Position numbers and translations under genes: made by a program
Shown: piece by piece, positions 36,385 to 48,169 of the stretch
How the letters are laid out: every line of letters begins with the position of its first letter
Numbering within the stretch: the stretch's first letter is position 1
Assembly (NCBI GenBank): GCA_008711295.1
Contig: VUYV01000047.1
Span: 3,271,517-3,335,516 of the forward strand
Length of the DNA: 64,000 nucleotides
Direction of reading: 5' to 3'
From: Anarhynchus alexandrinus
Taxonomy: Eukaryota; Chordata; Aves; Charadriiformes; Charadriidae
Notes under the pieces: generated by a model
What the model was told of the DNA's origin: nothing
Databases searched by the model: none
Seen by the model: the letters and a program-made list of their open reading frames with translations, nothing else

Positions 36385-38730
36385 AGCAAGCTTGGATACT
36401 TGAGGAGATCCAGTTGTAGCACCAAGGAATTGCTGCTGCCTCCAGAAAGTCAGCTAAAGCACTTAAAACTAGCTTAATTTCTCCACATTATAATCAGCTC
36501 CCTGATTAGTCTTGGGAGAAAATAATTTGTGGTGACCACGTAACCACTCTCCGCGTTCCCTAAATAACAGCTCAACCGCGTGGTTCATGGCATCGTGGCG
36601 ATAACGCATCCCCCTGCTCACTCCATACCGCAACTGTTGATTATAACTCAATTTCAGACATTCTGGTTCATGGGTTTAAAGCTGAAAAATATGGATTCAA
36701 CAAAAAGCTTAACTAAAATCCAGAACAGATTCTTTAATGGGCCTGAGAATTTTCAATTAGCTTTGAACAAATTAGTCATTCGATTTTGTACAGCTCTGGA
36801 TAACGCTTCCTGGAATAGTCAGAATAAGAAGCAGAGAAGGCAACGTATTACAAGATGGACTTCTATGCAGTAGTATGACTTGAGAAGAAAGTACCAGAGG
36901 TCATAACAGACATTTTCTTATGAGTTGTCCAGCTGAATCTTTCATGCCAAAGAAGATTAGGTGAATCTCGGTGTTTTATTCCTCTGAGTCAGGGGTCTAC
37001 TCCAGAGATCCGCACTTGGTACTTTCAGATTTTGGCCCTAGGACAGAACTCATTTGTTCAGTGAACTGGAAGACAAAATAGCATAGGACTGCATGAGGTA
37101 CAACGGGATGCTGAAAGATCAGAACTAAATAGTATCAGCAAAGATATATAAGGATGCTTGCCTTCCACTGAACCTCTTAATTGCAAATATTCTCAGTCCA
37201 TTATAATAATTAAGGAGTATTAAAGTTCTCTCTCCTAGGAAACTGGAAAGCCTTTATTACGTATTTCACCATGAAAATTGCCATTCACCACATCACCTGC
37301 CTCAGAGCAAGGGAGAATGAGGGCAGAGAGGAGCGTATAGCTACCTAACGCACAAAGTAATGTCAACGGGTGAATGAGTGTCAATGCTGTGGCAAACCCT
37401 CCTTTACGACTAGATGTGCACGACAGTGAGAAATTAGAGATGCTCCATCCCTTACTATGAAAAAGAATAAAGAACAAGAAATCGTCCCTGGATTTCTATC
37501 ATCCATTTATTCTCCATCTTCCACCTACAAAGGTCCACCAGGAGCCCAGAGGACAGTCTCGCTGCGATGCGTTACAAGCACGGATGGCACTCAGTCTAGC
37601 GGCACTGCAGAAAATGTGGCCAGAACTAAACCCTACCAAATGCAATAGAAAAGTCCCATTCATTTAAATGAGACTTGGATCAGTCTCTTGGCAACTGGTG
37701 TGTCAGACACTCTGCCGAAAACCCACTGGCAAAGTCAAGCAGGATGGCTGAGGTTCACAGCCACACTTCTCGCAGGTAGCTCTGAAGGACGTCGGCTTCT
37801 GACCACGCCACTTCTCACGGCACTGGAGGTGACCTGAGTATCAGACGTGACCCTTTGCTGCCTCGGAGGTTGTAATGTGAACCCCATCACAGTTGCAACA
37901 TCGCAACTTTCCTTTTGAGACAAAGTAAATCCATGCATAGGGGATGGCCCTTCTGTTTCCTTCATTCACTGTTAGGAGATGGTATACAACCACCTTTCTT
38001 TGACATGGAAGGTCAAATGCCTACCTCTGGTTTGCTCCCAGTAATGAAGGATCTGCTCTGTTGAAAGTAGTAATGCAAAATCACTTAATTAATAGCTGGA
38101 CCGAGTATAATCTGTGGAAAGTATTTCTGACAGATGGTTTTCATTCTCTTTGCAAAGCCCAATGCTTTCAGCTGTCTTTTACAGTTCATACCTTACCAGG
38201 CACAAAATCATTGAGATTTTGTCCAATTAGTCCTTGTTGGCTCTTATAAAATATTTGGTATGACTCTAGACCATATAGATGTATCTCCCACACATGCAAA
38301 TGATTCATAGGCTTTGACAAAAACGTCCTCTATAAATGCAAACATTTGTGTTCTATCACTGTATTTTGTTTCTACACAATGAAAGGAAAATTTAAAATAT
38401 AGCCGAGAATGCCATCAGAATGTGCTCAGTTGTGTGATCATTTGGCAAAATGGACAAATGTCTCCTAAAGAGTATGTTGAGGTTCCCCAAACAAATTTTA
38501 CTGGTAACATAAGGCAGGTTGGAGTAAATTCCAGCCATGAAACTCTAGTTCATTAATTTTCTACACCAACTGTCTCTTGCTAATTCCACTCACATAATAA
38601 ACAGCCTAATAAAAATATACTTTCCTTCTCGGTCTACATCTGAGAATATTTATAGATGCTGTGTAATATTGACAGGGACTCGGTCGGTTTTTGTGTTTTA
38701 ACACAAATTTGAAAGAAGGGTTATACTTGT
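36385..38730. other. Non-coding stretch
   Basis: No gene, RNA gene or repeat family is recognised. All open frames are under 100 codons and most overlap another on the opposite strand. Confidence 0.6.
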
Positions 38731-39310
38731 ATCAAAATACAGGAGCGACACTGTGCTTTGTGATTCTAAGGTGATGTAATTTGTCTACTGCTGTTTCTGC
38801 CAACTGGTGACCAGACACTAGAGCTGACTTAACCAGTAAGCAGAGTCTACCATCTGGTGGCTGGAGTTGCTGAATGTACATCCTACGCATTCCTGCATCT
38901 AGATTCAAATGGGACCCTTGTCGCTGGTAGACAGCAGTTTTCTCCGATGACTGGAGCAATGAGGCACCTTCCGTTTGATCATCTTGTCTCCCTTGAAGAT
39001 TTTTTTTTTTTTAACGTGATTTACATCTACCTCCGTAGCAGCTTTTCCAAAAACCTGGATGAGCTTCTTGGTCCTTATTTGGCCACTCTTTTCCATGGAC
39101 TCAGATTAATAGCCTTGTGCATAAAAATAGCTCTGTTGTATTATTTGGTGTTAATTGATCAACAAATTAAATTTTATGAAATCTTAATATCAGCCAAATC
39201 TGACAAATTTCAGGCTCTTTTCCTTGCTGTTCATTATCTCTGCTATACAAAGACTGATTCCCAGAATCTAATACATCACGATAGGAACTGCCGCTGGAAT
39301 CAGTGAATAA
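38731..39310. other. Segment containing the longest open frame, judged non-coding
   Basis: The plus-strand frame 38857-39306 (149 codons) crosses a T14 run that encodes phenylalanines, has no acceptor or start context and no domain. The 3' part (39080-39300) looks like ordinary or possibly conserved AT-rich DNA with TTAATTGATCAA-type motifs. Confidence 0.45.
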
Positions 39311-42300
39311 TTTTGAATGAAGCACCATTCATGTTGTACGGTAAATAAAGCAATATTATCTTTTAAACCAATGACCAGAGGTATTTGTGTATATCATTGA
39401 GGTACTGAGGGACAATCAAATTAAAAATCAATAAAACAAACTTGTTCTTAGTGATTAATCAATGCATACTTGTATTTCACATTCATCGAATCATACAATG
39501 ATTGGCAGGGAGTGTACGATGTGAGGCGGCGTAAGAACTAAGATTTCATTTATCTTTTCAGATATGCTTTAAGAACAACAGAAAGCCGAAACTATCTTCA
39601 CATTAAGGTAGAGGACTGAAATGTCTGCAAATAATTTAAACCATATTAGCGTATGATAATGTTGACAGTAACAAGATAGGAATGACTGAAACAATCTAAA
39701 CACTGAAGCAGTAAAGTGGCTTTTAAGTACCTAAACAAAAGATCACTGCCAACCAAAAGACATCCAAAAAGCAGAAAAATGTGTGATGTTAAAGAAAGAT
39801 ATAAAGGATGACTTCATCACAAGTTTCTATTGTGCCTCTCAATGCACGGGCCAGCATTTTGCATATTCTCTTTTCTCTGCAATGACTGCACCCGATTAGT
39901 CTCTTCAACACACATTCTAACAATAGGAAATGCTATCCACAAAATGGGTTATTTCACACAATCAAAGAAAATCTTACTGAACTATCTTCTGAAAATGATG
40001 TACAAAAGGCTATTAAACAACATGCATCTGGCAAGTCAAATGGTTCAGATGGCATGCAAATAAATCCACATACTATTGCTGATTTCCAACTATTAAGACA
40101 TCTGCTGAAAATCCTCCAGTTAATAGGAGCACAAAATAGCTTCTTCCAGACTTGACTATTTCCCTTATCTATCACGTAACCGTCGAAGGAGAGGGGATCA
40201 ATCACTGTGTGTAACAACCAACTTGGTAGCTCTTTCTCAGCCACAGTGGGCAAAGGCATCGCTCATGTGGAGCTGCTCATAGGTACTTATTTTTCCCTGG
40301 TTCGTGTCCTGTCATTTTCCAGGGTCGGATAAGCAGGAACAGACAAAATGTGCTAATTGTGATTCTTGAGAAATCCATTGTAAACCGAAGAAGCAAATTC
40401 TCTTACATGGCTTTAACTAGATGGAGTTCTGCTTAGGTCAGGCACAAATAACCGAAAGGAAAAGACGGGAACATGCGAGTGCACAAGTGGAAGAGCAGAA
40501 ATCCCTCGGCATCAATGCCAGATCCTACTGCCTTAAGATTCATATCATCATTCCATGGTTAATGCCTTACTATGATATTTTGACAAGGAGAGGATCTAGA
40601 CACCGAGGTGTAATGAAACTGATTAAAGCAATAACAAAGTCTTACAAAGCAGCATGCAGAAACTACAACTGAAAACTACTGTCATACACTAAGTAAGAGT
40701 CATTTAAGGACACAGACATTAGCAACGAAATACTGTTCATGCAAATACAGTCAAAAAACAAAAAGCTCCCCCCAGCGCAGGTGCCAGCCCTGACTCTACC
40801 CATCTTCTGCCGACCCGAAGTGTAGTTTTGGTGGTAGGAAGGACTATGTTCTGCTTCACTTAAAAATTAGGGGGGTATCTTAGTTCACAGAGGGATACAG
40901 TATTCAGAATAATTTTTGTGCTACAGAAAGCAGAAACAGAACTGCATGATAGATATTCTACCTCCTCTATCTGACAAGCTGTGGAAGATTACTACAAATG
41001 GATAATTTAACTTTTTTTTTTTTTAAAGCCATACAATCAGTTCACAGCACTGAGTCTGAGAGTTTAGAGTCTGCATATTTATAGGGGTTGTTGCACTCTT
41101 ATAGCTATCACTAAAGGGACTTTTAGACACTATATGGCATTTGTACTGAGAGCTGCACCTGTAAAACTATTTAAGTATACAATTGCTATCTCTAATTAGA
41201 GGAGTTACATGATTACAGAATCTGCGCTCACACCAGGTATCAGGTATCAGGCAGCTTCATTTTAATCAATTTTCTGAAGAACAAGAACTAATGCAGAGAG
41301 AGTAAATGAACTTAATTTGACTCAGCAGACAGAGGCATCATGGAGCACTTACATTGCCTTTATCATGAGTACTTGCATAATCTCGTTGGAATAACCAGTA
41401 AATCTGTACAGCGTTTCTCCAGGATTGTTTAACATTCCTTGCCTTACCAACCACCACATATATTTATGTTCTTGGTGAAAGCTATAAAGCAGGTGTGAGC
41501 TCAAACAGGGGGAAAAAAAAAATGGGATAGATTCTACTTATTTTCCTCAGGGAACAGGAAAGGTAAAGACAGCTCTGGTCAGTGGCAAAATACGGTGCCA
41601 CTGTGGAGTCTCCAGGTGCTCAGGAATGTCAATGAGTAGCCCATATATTTGAGTCCACCAGGTTCACTAGAAACTCTCGCTGCCTCAAACCCCTGAAGAC
41701 AGCACACCTAAGCAAAGACGATGAATGATGATCAATTTTGAATTTTCCCCATGAACCGTATTATTTTCATAAGGCTTATCGCAATGATGATATTTTTAAG
41801 GCTGTGTGATTTGTATCACAGCTTGCAAGAGATTATCTGACAAGACGGTTGAACATTATAAAAAGAGGAGGAGGAGTAGATGTAAAGGTGGGGAAAAGAC
41901 AGAAGACAAGAAAGGAAGAATCAGAAGCAGAGAGAACAAAGGAAAGATATTCACCGAGTCATCCCTATCTTACAGTTCAGCAATAAAACATCGTTACCAC
42001 CAATAAGCTCCTGATAAAACAATTGGAGGTGAATTAAGGAAGGTTCAAAGCAAGATGAGCAAAGGACTTATGATTATTTTCGTGTTTTGAGACTTAAGGG
42101 TGATAAGAAATACAGAGCATAAAGAGTTCCTGGTAGTACCAGTGCTGCTTTGTAAGCTGTTGTAGTTTGTGGCGAGACACGCTTGTGTCCAGCCTCTCTC
42201 TACCCTTTCTCTCACACGTTGAACATTTTTTCCCCATCCTATTGCACTGAGCAACCTTGCTTATCTGCTCATTCCCACGCCAGATTTGGGGTTTTTACCA

Positions 42301-42834
42301 TTACCATAAAGTTGTTACTGCTGCAGAGTCTGCTTGGCCTCCACGCTGGTGCACAGCTGGGACAGAGGATGAGGGCTGTATCATCTCTTTTATGTCAAGA
42401 GTGAAAGAGCAGAGGAGAAGAGCAGTGAGGTGGAATAGCTTCTCCTCCCTTCCCCCCTTTCATATCTGAACATGATGACTCATTATGACAGAAGTGTAAT
42501 AAACTTCTAAAAAGGCAACCACAAAACATGTATTTTTTTTTTTTTTCTTACAGGCACAGATACATTAAAAAAAAAAGCTCACACGTTCGATGATATAGGA
42601 TTGAATTATCCACTGCCAGCTTTTGGGGCAATATTTAAACATTACATCCCACAGTGAAGCTCAGTTCTAAACTGCTAGAGGTAAACAGCAAAACTCAAAG
42701 TGTAACAGCACTGTAACGTCTTTATGTTGCAGCAGGGCTATCATTTCAAAAAAAGACTTTTTTTTTCCTTTTTTTTCCCCTTACTCTGACTCTAAACCGC
42801 ACCAACCCCAGTGAGCTGGAAATTACTCCAAGCT
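39311..42834. other. Non-coding stretch
   Basis: No gene is recognised. It contains a small direct repeat GGTATCAGGTATCAGG near 41238, T runs at about 41012-41023 and 42533-42546, and a T-rich tract at 42758-42780. Short open frames are rich in K/R and unsupported. Confidence 0.6.
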
Positions 42835-43060
42835 TTCTCCTTAGAAGAAACTCCTCGCCCTCTTCTCTTGGTTTTTTTGGTGAGCGGCACCGTGCTCCGC
42901 GCAGTCTGGTATCACTGGCTCGGCTCCGAGGACCGGGACTTACATGGGGAACTTCACCATCCCGGTGGGTACTGGCCGGAGGCACCAGCTCGCCCGTGTG
43001 CTGGGGGAGGGGCTGCCCCCCACGCAATCCCACCGCTCCCGGTTCTTCAGGCAAGGTTAA
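42835..43060. promoter_or_regulatory. CpG-rich patch, possible small CpG island
   Basis: About 15 CpGs occur in roughly 200 bases at high GC, flanked by a T-rich tract and AT-rich DNA. By eye the observed/expected CpG ratio is near 0.8. Such patches can mark promoters, lncRNA starts or coding exons. Both strands carry open frames, as expected at this composition. Confidence 0.4.
42905..42964 (+). other. Candidate exon (60 bp) inside CpG-rich patch
   Basis: GTGCTCCGCGCAG precedes 60 bases followed by the donor-like GTGGGTAC. All three frames are open. In the phase 0 reading about three quarters of third positions are G or C, against about a third of first positions. The acceptor pyrimidine tract is weak close to the AG. 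No family is recognised. Confidence 0.15.
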
Positions 43061-44300
43061 GTACATGTAAATTAAAACTGCAAGCTATTTTTGTATAAAG
43101 TTGGTATTACTAATTTGTTAACTATGACAATTTCACACAGAAACCCTTTTGTTGGAAACTGAGTTTCTCATGTAATAATTAGCTGTGGAATATTACCCCA
43201 AACAGGTGTCTGTAGCCTGTCAAAGTCAGAACAGGTGATTTAGAATTAGCGTATTAAAAGAACTGTGAATTAGCGAAGCAAAAACGTGTTAATTTCTTGT
43301 TCCATCTGTTAATATGAATTCACTGCCAAATATTTTACTTTGTAGAACTGTGCTGGGATTGGCAAGAACATACACTATAAAAAAAAAGTTTAAAGGCCTG
43401 AATGTTTAAAAATCATGACATACGTTACAGCAAAAATAACTTCTACATTTGAGCAAGGTTTTTTCTTTTGTATCTTTTAAAACTTCATCGTGAAGAATAC
43501 CATGTAATCCATAAAATTAAGCTAAAAACTCTTTCAAATAAACTTCAGGGCTTACAAAACCAGGTCTGAACACAGTGTCGCAAGAAAATGCAGGGAAATA
43601 TTATGAATTGGCTTAAATAAAAACTACAATCCGTGTCTTTATTCTGCTTTTAAAATTGCCACACAAAGTACTGAAATACTTGAGATGTTTGAGATGTGAA
43701 TTTTTAAACATAAGACTGGTGTCAACCTGAAAAGCTCTGTCCTGTCTGTACAGTAGCACAGTTCCTATGGACAAACCATTCCTGAAGGTCTTTTGTGATA
43801 ACGGGCACGTTATGAGCTTTTTCTGTAAGCAATGGCAAAAAAACCTAGAAACTACCTCTCTTACACGTCTGATTCTTCACAATAGTATTTATAGCTGTAT
43901 GAATGACATGTCTTTTTATAATAGTCCCCACCTTCATGTTCCTTCATCTTCTAACTAGAAGCTGGCGTACTCCTGAACTAATGGAGAGTCTGGAATGTGA
44001 CAGGATGGTCAGTATTACAAAACCACTGCACAAGAAGAGGGATTAAAGATTGATTTTAGAGAGTGTATAGTTGACATTTGCTATTAGCAAAAAACAATGT
44101 TTTTATGACACTACTGTCTTTCAAAAAAAAAAAAAAAGACTATTTTAAAGCATTTTAAATGTAATTATCCAGCAATGTCTTTTATATACATCCATCAACT
44201 ATTAATCAACATCAGGTATAAATGTCCAACTCCTAATATCTGTGACGAATGACCGCATTATATTTTCTAGTGTGGGTCTTTCTCTACTTTTCTGAGATTG
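43061..44300. other. Non-coding AT-rich stretch
   Basis: No gene or repeat family is recognised. There is an A run at about 44125-44138. Open frames are 81 codons or fewer. Confidence 0.6.
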
Positions 44301-44550
44301 CAGAGAAATGCAGCAATTATGTGTTTGCCCCCCAGTGTGCTTTGCTGCTTCTCTCACCCTGTACCCTGCGCCCTTTGGAGCCTGGCCATCGTGCAGCAGA
44401 GCCCACTCCCTGCCAAGGACCTCTTCGGCGCGCGAAAGACAGAGCACCGAGTACGCGCATGACCACTAAGACGGCAAAGAGATTAGAGCATCATCAAAAT
44501 ACGAACTGCCTCAGTGGTTTCAACAGCTAATTTCTTCTGTCGGTCACCAG
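44301..44550. other. GC-richer segment upstream of a candidate microexon
   Basis: A pyrimidine-rich acceptor-like sequence ends near 44308. The following 200 bases are GC-rich with several CpGs (CGGCGCGCG near 44427). Opposing open frames of 93 and 81 codons overlap here. No family is recognised. Confidence 0.3.
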
Positions 44551-44592
44551 TTGCCCTACCCTGGAGAACATCACGCCCAAGTTTGCTCACAG
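44551..44592 (+). other. Candidate microexon (42 bp)
   Basis: GCTAATTTCTTCTGTCGGTCACCAG forms an acceptor-like end at 44550 (shown here by its key pyrimidines and final CAG), and TCACAG|GTACGAAC a donor-like site at 44592/44593. At least two frames are open. The length is divisible by three. It is interesting but short enough to arise by chance. Confidence 0.17.
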
Positions 44593-44599
44593 GTACGAA

Positions 44600-45747
44600 C
44601 AGCGAGGTTACAGCTCCACCCCATATTTATAGGATGTCCAACTGTTTGAATTTGGTAATTTGCCCTCAACACTTTTTTTCCCCAGAGTGTGAAAAGGTGC
44701 AGAAGCTCAGAGGAGGATCATGCGTGTGAAGCAGATGAAGGAGAAAGCCAAAGTTGCGGAAATGTATAGAAACCTCTCCATGACCAACGTCTTGGTGCAA
44801 TTCTCACCAAAAATGCAGAATTAAAAAGCTAATCCTGAGAGCACTCGAATCTGGTGTCCCTAGTTTTTCCAAGGTGAGAGGCAGCCAGCAGTTTCAGACC
44901 TGGCCTTCAGAGACATAAATCAATTTACACTAAAATTTTCTTAGGAGGCAAATATTTAAGCATTTGCTTGCCCAGTTTATCCCCTCATCACACAACCCCG
45001 ATACAACAAATAAAGAGATGTGTAGACGTTTCCTTCCAGCTCGCATGCTACCGCGATGCAGCAGGGCACCATCCTGGCCCCAGGCACGTTGTTCCTTTAG
45101 CATCTTTCCCGAAATTTTATCTTCTCGCACGAGGAAATCACCGAGAAACCCATATTGCCACTTGGATTACAGGAGAGTGAAAAGATGCGCACCCAATTAC
45201 TGCAAGCATTTCAAGCAGAGCTCAGAGATATGTAGCAGGTTCTTAACTGCAAATGATATGATAGGTAGTTTCTCCTCCCTAGTTTTCTGCCACATCCAAG
45301 AGATTAATACTTACATGAATCATCTGTAATGACTAGCATAATTTAGGGAAGTGAATGAGATTTTCTGCATTATTTATATTATGAACTCACAAGAATATGA
45401 ATGGTGGCGTATGTAAATTCAAACCGTGTTTACAGTAGCAAAGTGCAGAGAAAGACCGGCAAGGGTTAAGCTGATATTTCCAGAGTTGGAGCTCTTTGTA
45501 TCAACACTCTATGGCTTATTGCTTTAGTGCTGAGTGATGTGAGTTACAGCCTATGAACTACATATGGGAAACTTTTATTGTTTTCCACATTTGAATGGAA
45601 AAATAATTATGTTGCTCACATCTTTCACATACTTAAAGTAAATGCATCAAATTCTTTCTCAGGGTGTGGGCCTGAATTCTTATATTTAAAAAAACGAAGG
45701 CTGCCAAAGTTTTAACCTTCGAGTAATAAAGATATCTTTTTCCTTTC
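44600..45747. other. Non-coding stretch
   Basis: A plus-strand open frame (44964-45329, 121 codons) is rich in R, S and P and has no recognised domain. It overlaps two others. Nothing else can be supported. Confidence 0.55.
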
Positions 45748-45769
45748 TTTTTTTTTTTTTTTTTTTTTN
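45748..45769. repeat. Poly-T run (21) ending in an N
   Basis: Twenty-one T followed by an N at 45769. The run length is unreliable and the N marks an uncertain assembly join. Confidence 0.9.
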
Positions 45770-47340
45770 CTTGATAATTCAACCTAAATGTCAGCTTAGG
45801 CTTTAAAATAGAACACATCTATTTGCTCATAATATTTAAGAAATACAATGTCATTATGCTGTTATCAGTGGTAAAACATGTCTAATCTTGATATAGCATC
45901 ACCTTTAACAAATGCTTGTGGGAAAAAACTAGCGAATGCATAAAACATTTTATGTAGTTTTAAAATATACAATACATTAAAGTTTTAGTTGACTTATCTG
46001 AAAAGACATATTTTTGGCACATAAATAAAAAAAGGCAAGGGAAGAACTTGTCAGAAGGCAAATAAAGTATGTAAATTAAATCAAAGGTAAGGCAGCTACA
46101 CTTTTTGTATAAATAACTGTGTTAACAGATTTTTATGCATATTACAATATATTCAGATGTATTACTTCTGCAAAAACAAATTCATTGCTTCTCTCCAAAA
46201 AATGGATTAAAACAATTTATTTTATAAAATTTGGATGGATAGGATAAGAAATGTAATAGCTATCTATGGAAAATAAATATAAAAATTATTCAAGCTCCAT
46301 CTACTTTATGTTAGTAATGAGATGCACTTCATTCAAATTCCTTTCAATTGAAACAGTGCTGAGAAAGCAAGAACATGATTCTGTAGGAAATGATTTCTAA
46401 TCTTCATGATAACATACCAATATAATACAATTATTTACAATTGACTAAGAGTTAATTCCAATAGTATAACATCTTTCTTGCAAAAATGTCAGCTTTTATT
46501 GATGAAACAAACTAAGAATAAAACATTTTTACTTGTAGTCTAACTGTGCTGTTTTTCATTCTGTTAACCAAAACAACACAGCAATACTGTAAACAAAAAA
46601 ATAGCATCAAACTGGCTGTGTTTGCATGATTTTATCAAGAATCATCAGCAGTAGAGTGAAGTGCTTTGGGATTTTTCAAACATTAAAAATAGTTTGAGAA
46701 AAACAGTATTTGGTGGGTTTTGTATTTTGGGGGAGATTTTTTTTAAGATAATAAACATGAATTCAGTCAGAAGATGTCATCAATGTCAATAAGCAGAGAT
46801 CAGGTATCCTTGTAAAAATAACTGCAATCATGCTGCAACTTTCATGTTTTTAAATGCCCAATTGTCAAGATTTTTTTGGTTTTGGTAAATTAATGGAACT
46901 GACACTTAAACAACTAGTTAACATTTAATCTTTGTGTACTGAGTTTGTGATGTACATGACAGGACTGTTTTCACTGGAGACTGAATATTATCTCAACATT
47001 TCTAAGCATCTTTTACCAAAAAGCAAAGAATTTCCATTTGCTACAGAGGTATTTGTGCAGCGTTTTGAACTCCTTTGTCACTGCTTTCTGTTTTGCATCC
47101 TCTGAGGTTCACTAAGCAGCGTCACAACCACCGACGTACTGGCCCAAACCCATCCCTCCAGCTGAGCACTTGCTTTGCTGCTACAATACACCTTACATGA
47201 GGATTCACCAAGGCATTCTGAGAGGAAAAATATACTAAATCAGAAGAAAAATACTCAGGCTGTTTTGCCTTAAAGGACCACACAGCGCATGAGCAAGGGC
47301 AAGACATGGTCCTGGTCTGAAGGCCGTTGACGAATATTTC
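45770..47340. promoter_or_regulatory. Very AT-rich regulatory-looking stretch
   Basis: No open frames of note and no visible repeats. Many AT-rich homeodomain, POU and FOX-like words occur around 45840-46700, for example TTTGCATGATTTTATC near 46620. It resembles a conserved desert element or a 3' UTR-like AT-rich stretch. The basis is appearance only. Confidence 0.25.
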
Positions 47341-48012
47341 TCTACTGCAAAGTATGGATTTTTTTTCCCTCTCCAGATCTGCAGCTGTTTGAAAAGATAA
47401 AATTATTTTTTTCTTTTTTTCTTATGGAAAGGAAAGTTAAAAAAAAAAAAAAGAAAGAAACATAGCGGTGTGCCAAGACACAAAACCACAAGTAACTGAA
47501 GTTCATAATAAAAGCAGCTGCGTCGTCCAATTCACATGGGGTTATTCTGCTGAAGTCCTTCCACTAATATTTAAAAGCATGAACAAGTATGCCCTTATAA
47601 ACAACATACAGCAACTCTGCCTTATCTCTTCACATGGGCTGGCCCAACAAACTCAAATGCTAACACAATAAAAGGAAACAGGTGGCTGAGAGAAATATCT
47701 TATATCCTCTAAAGCAGCTGCCCTACAAGAAATTCAATCTAGGTATCCCGAACAAGCTGCCTTTTCATCAAAGAACGCTTACGCGAGAGATGCACAGTGT
47801 ACCTATTTAGAACATATCTTGTATTGTACTTTCTACCACCAACTGGTTGCCTTTGATTGGCATAATTTTGGCAGATAATAATATTTGTATTTTTAAAAAC
47901 AGTATTTAATTTGTTTACGACAGGTGCTTACTTTCCATTTGCACAGAAGAGCCGTTGTTCCCAAAGGCCCGGGGATACGACTGCAAGTCTCACGTTACTG
48001 GTTTTCTCCTAG
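47341..48012. other. Non-coding stretch with T/A runs
   Basis: T-rich runs at about 47404-47420 face an A run at about 47439-47452, giving an imperfect A/T inverted repeat. The DNA becomes GC-richer from about 47945 towards the candidate exon. No gene is recognised. Confidence 0.5.
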
Positions 48013-48153
48013 GAGCGCAGCGGCCATTAACATGCCCAAAGGGAACAGGAACGAAGGAGCTGACCTCCCAAGTTTCAGCAATCTGAACTATCTGAAGGGG
48101 AGGACGCAGAAATACCGTAGCAGGTTGGACTGCGTGAGAAAGGATATACACAG
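48013..48153 (+). other. Best candidate coding exon (141 bp, phase 2-2), unrecognised
   Basis: ACTGGTTTTCTCCTAG ends at 48012 and ATACACAG|GTGATGAG forms a donor-like site at 48153/48154. One frame is open across all 46 complete codons with phase 2 at both ends. Hand counts give about 43, 43 and 67 percent GC at codon positions 1, 2 and 3, a periodicity expected of coding sequence but not of plain DNA. It is CpG-bearing and GC-richer than its flanks. The predicted peptide is hydrophilic, with no signal, membrane segment or known motif. An unspliced reading ends at TGA TGA just past the donor. Confidence 0.28.
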
Positions 48154-48169
48154 GTGATGAGTGACGGGG

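Noticed and set aside
38855..38866. CCATCTGGTGGC as a CTCF-like site
   Set aside because: Too many departures from the consensus at key positions to support the call.
38857..39306. 149-codon plus-strand open frame, the longest in the window
   Set aside because: It crosses a T14 run, has no domain, start context or splice signals, and overlaps minus-strand frames. Frames of this length arise by chance in 64 kb read in six frames.
39485..39510. GAATCATACAATGATTGGCAGGGA, reminiscent of the start of a common avian repeat
   Set aside because: The similarity stops after about 20 bases and no CR1 body or 3' end follows.
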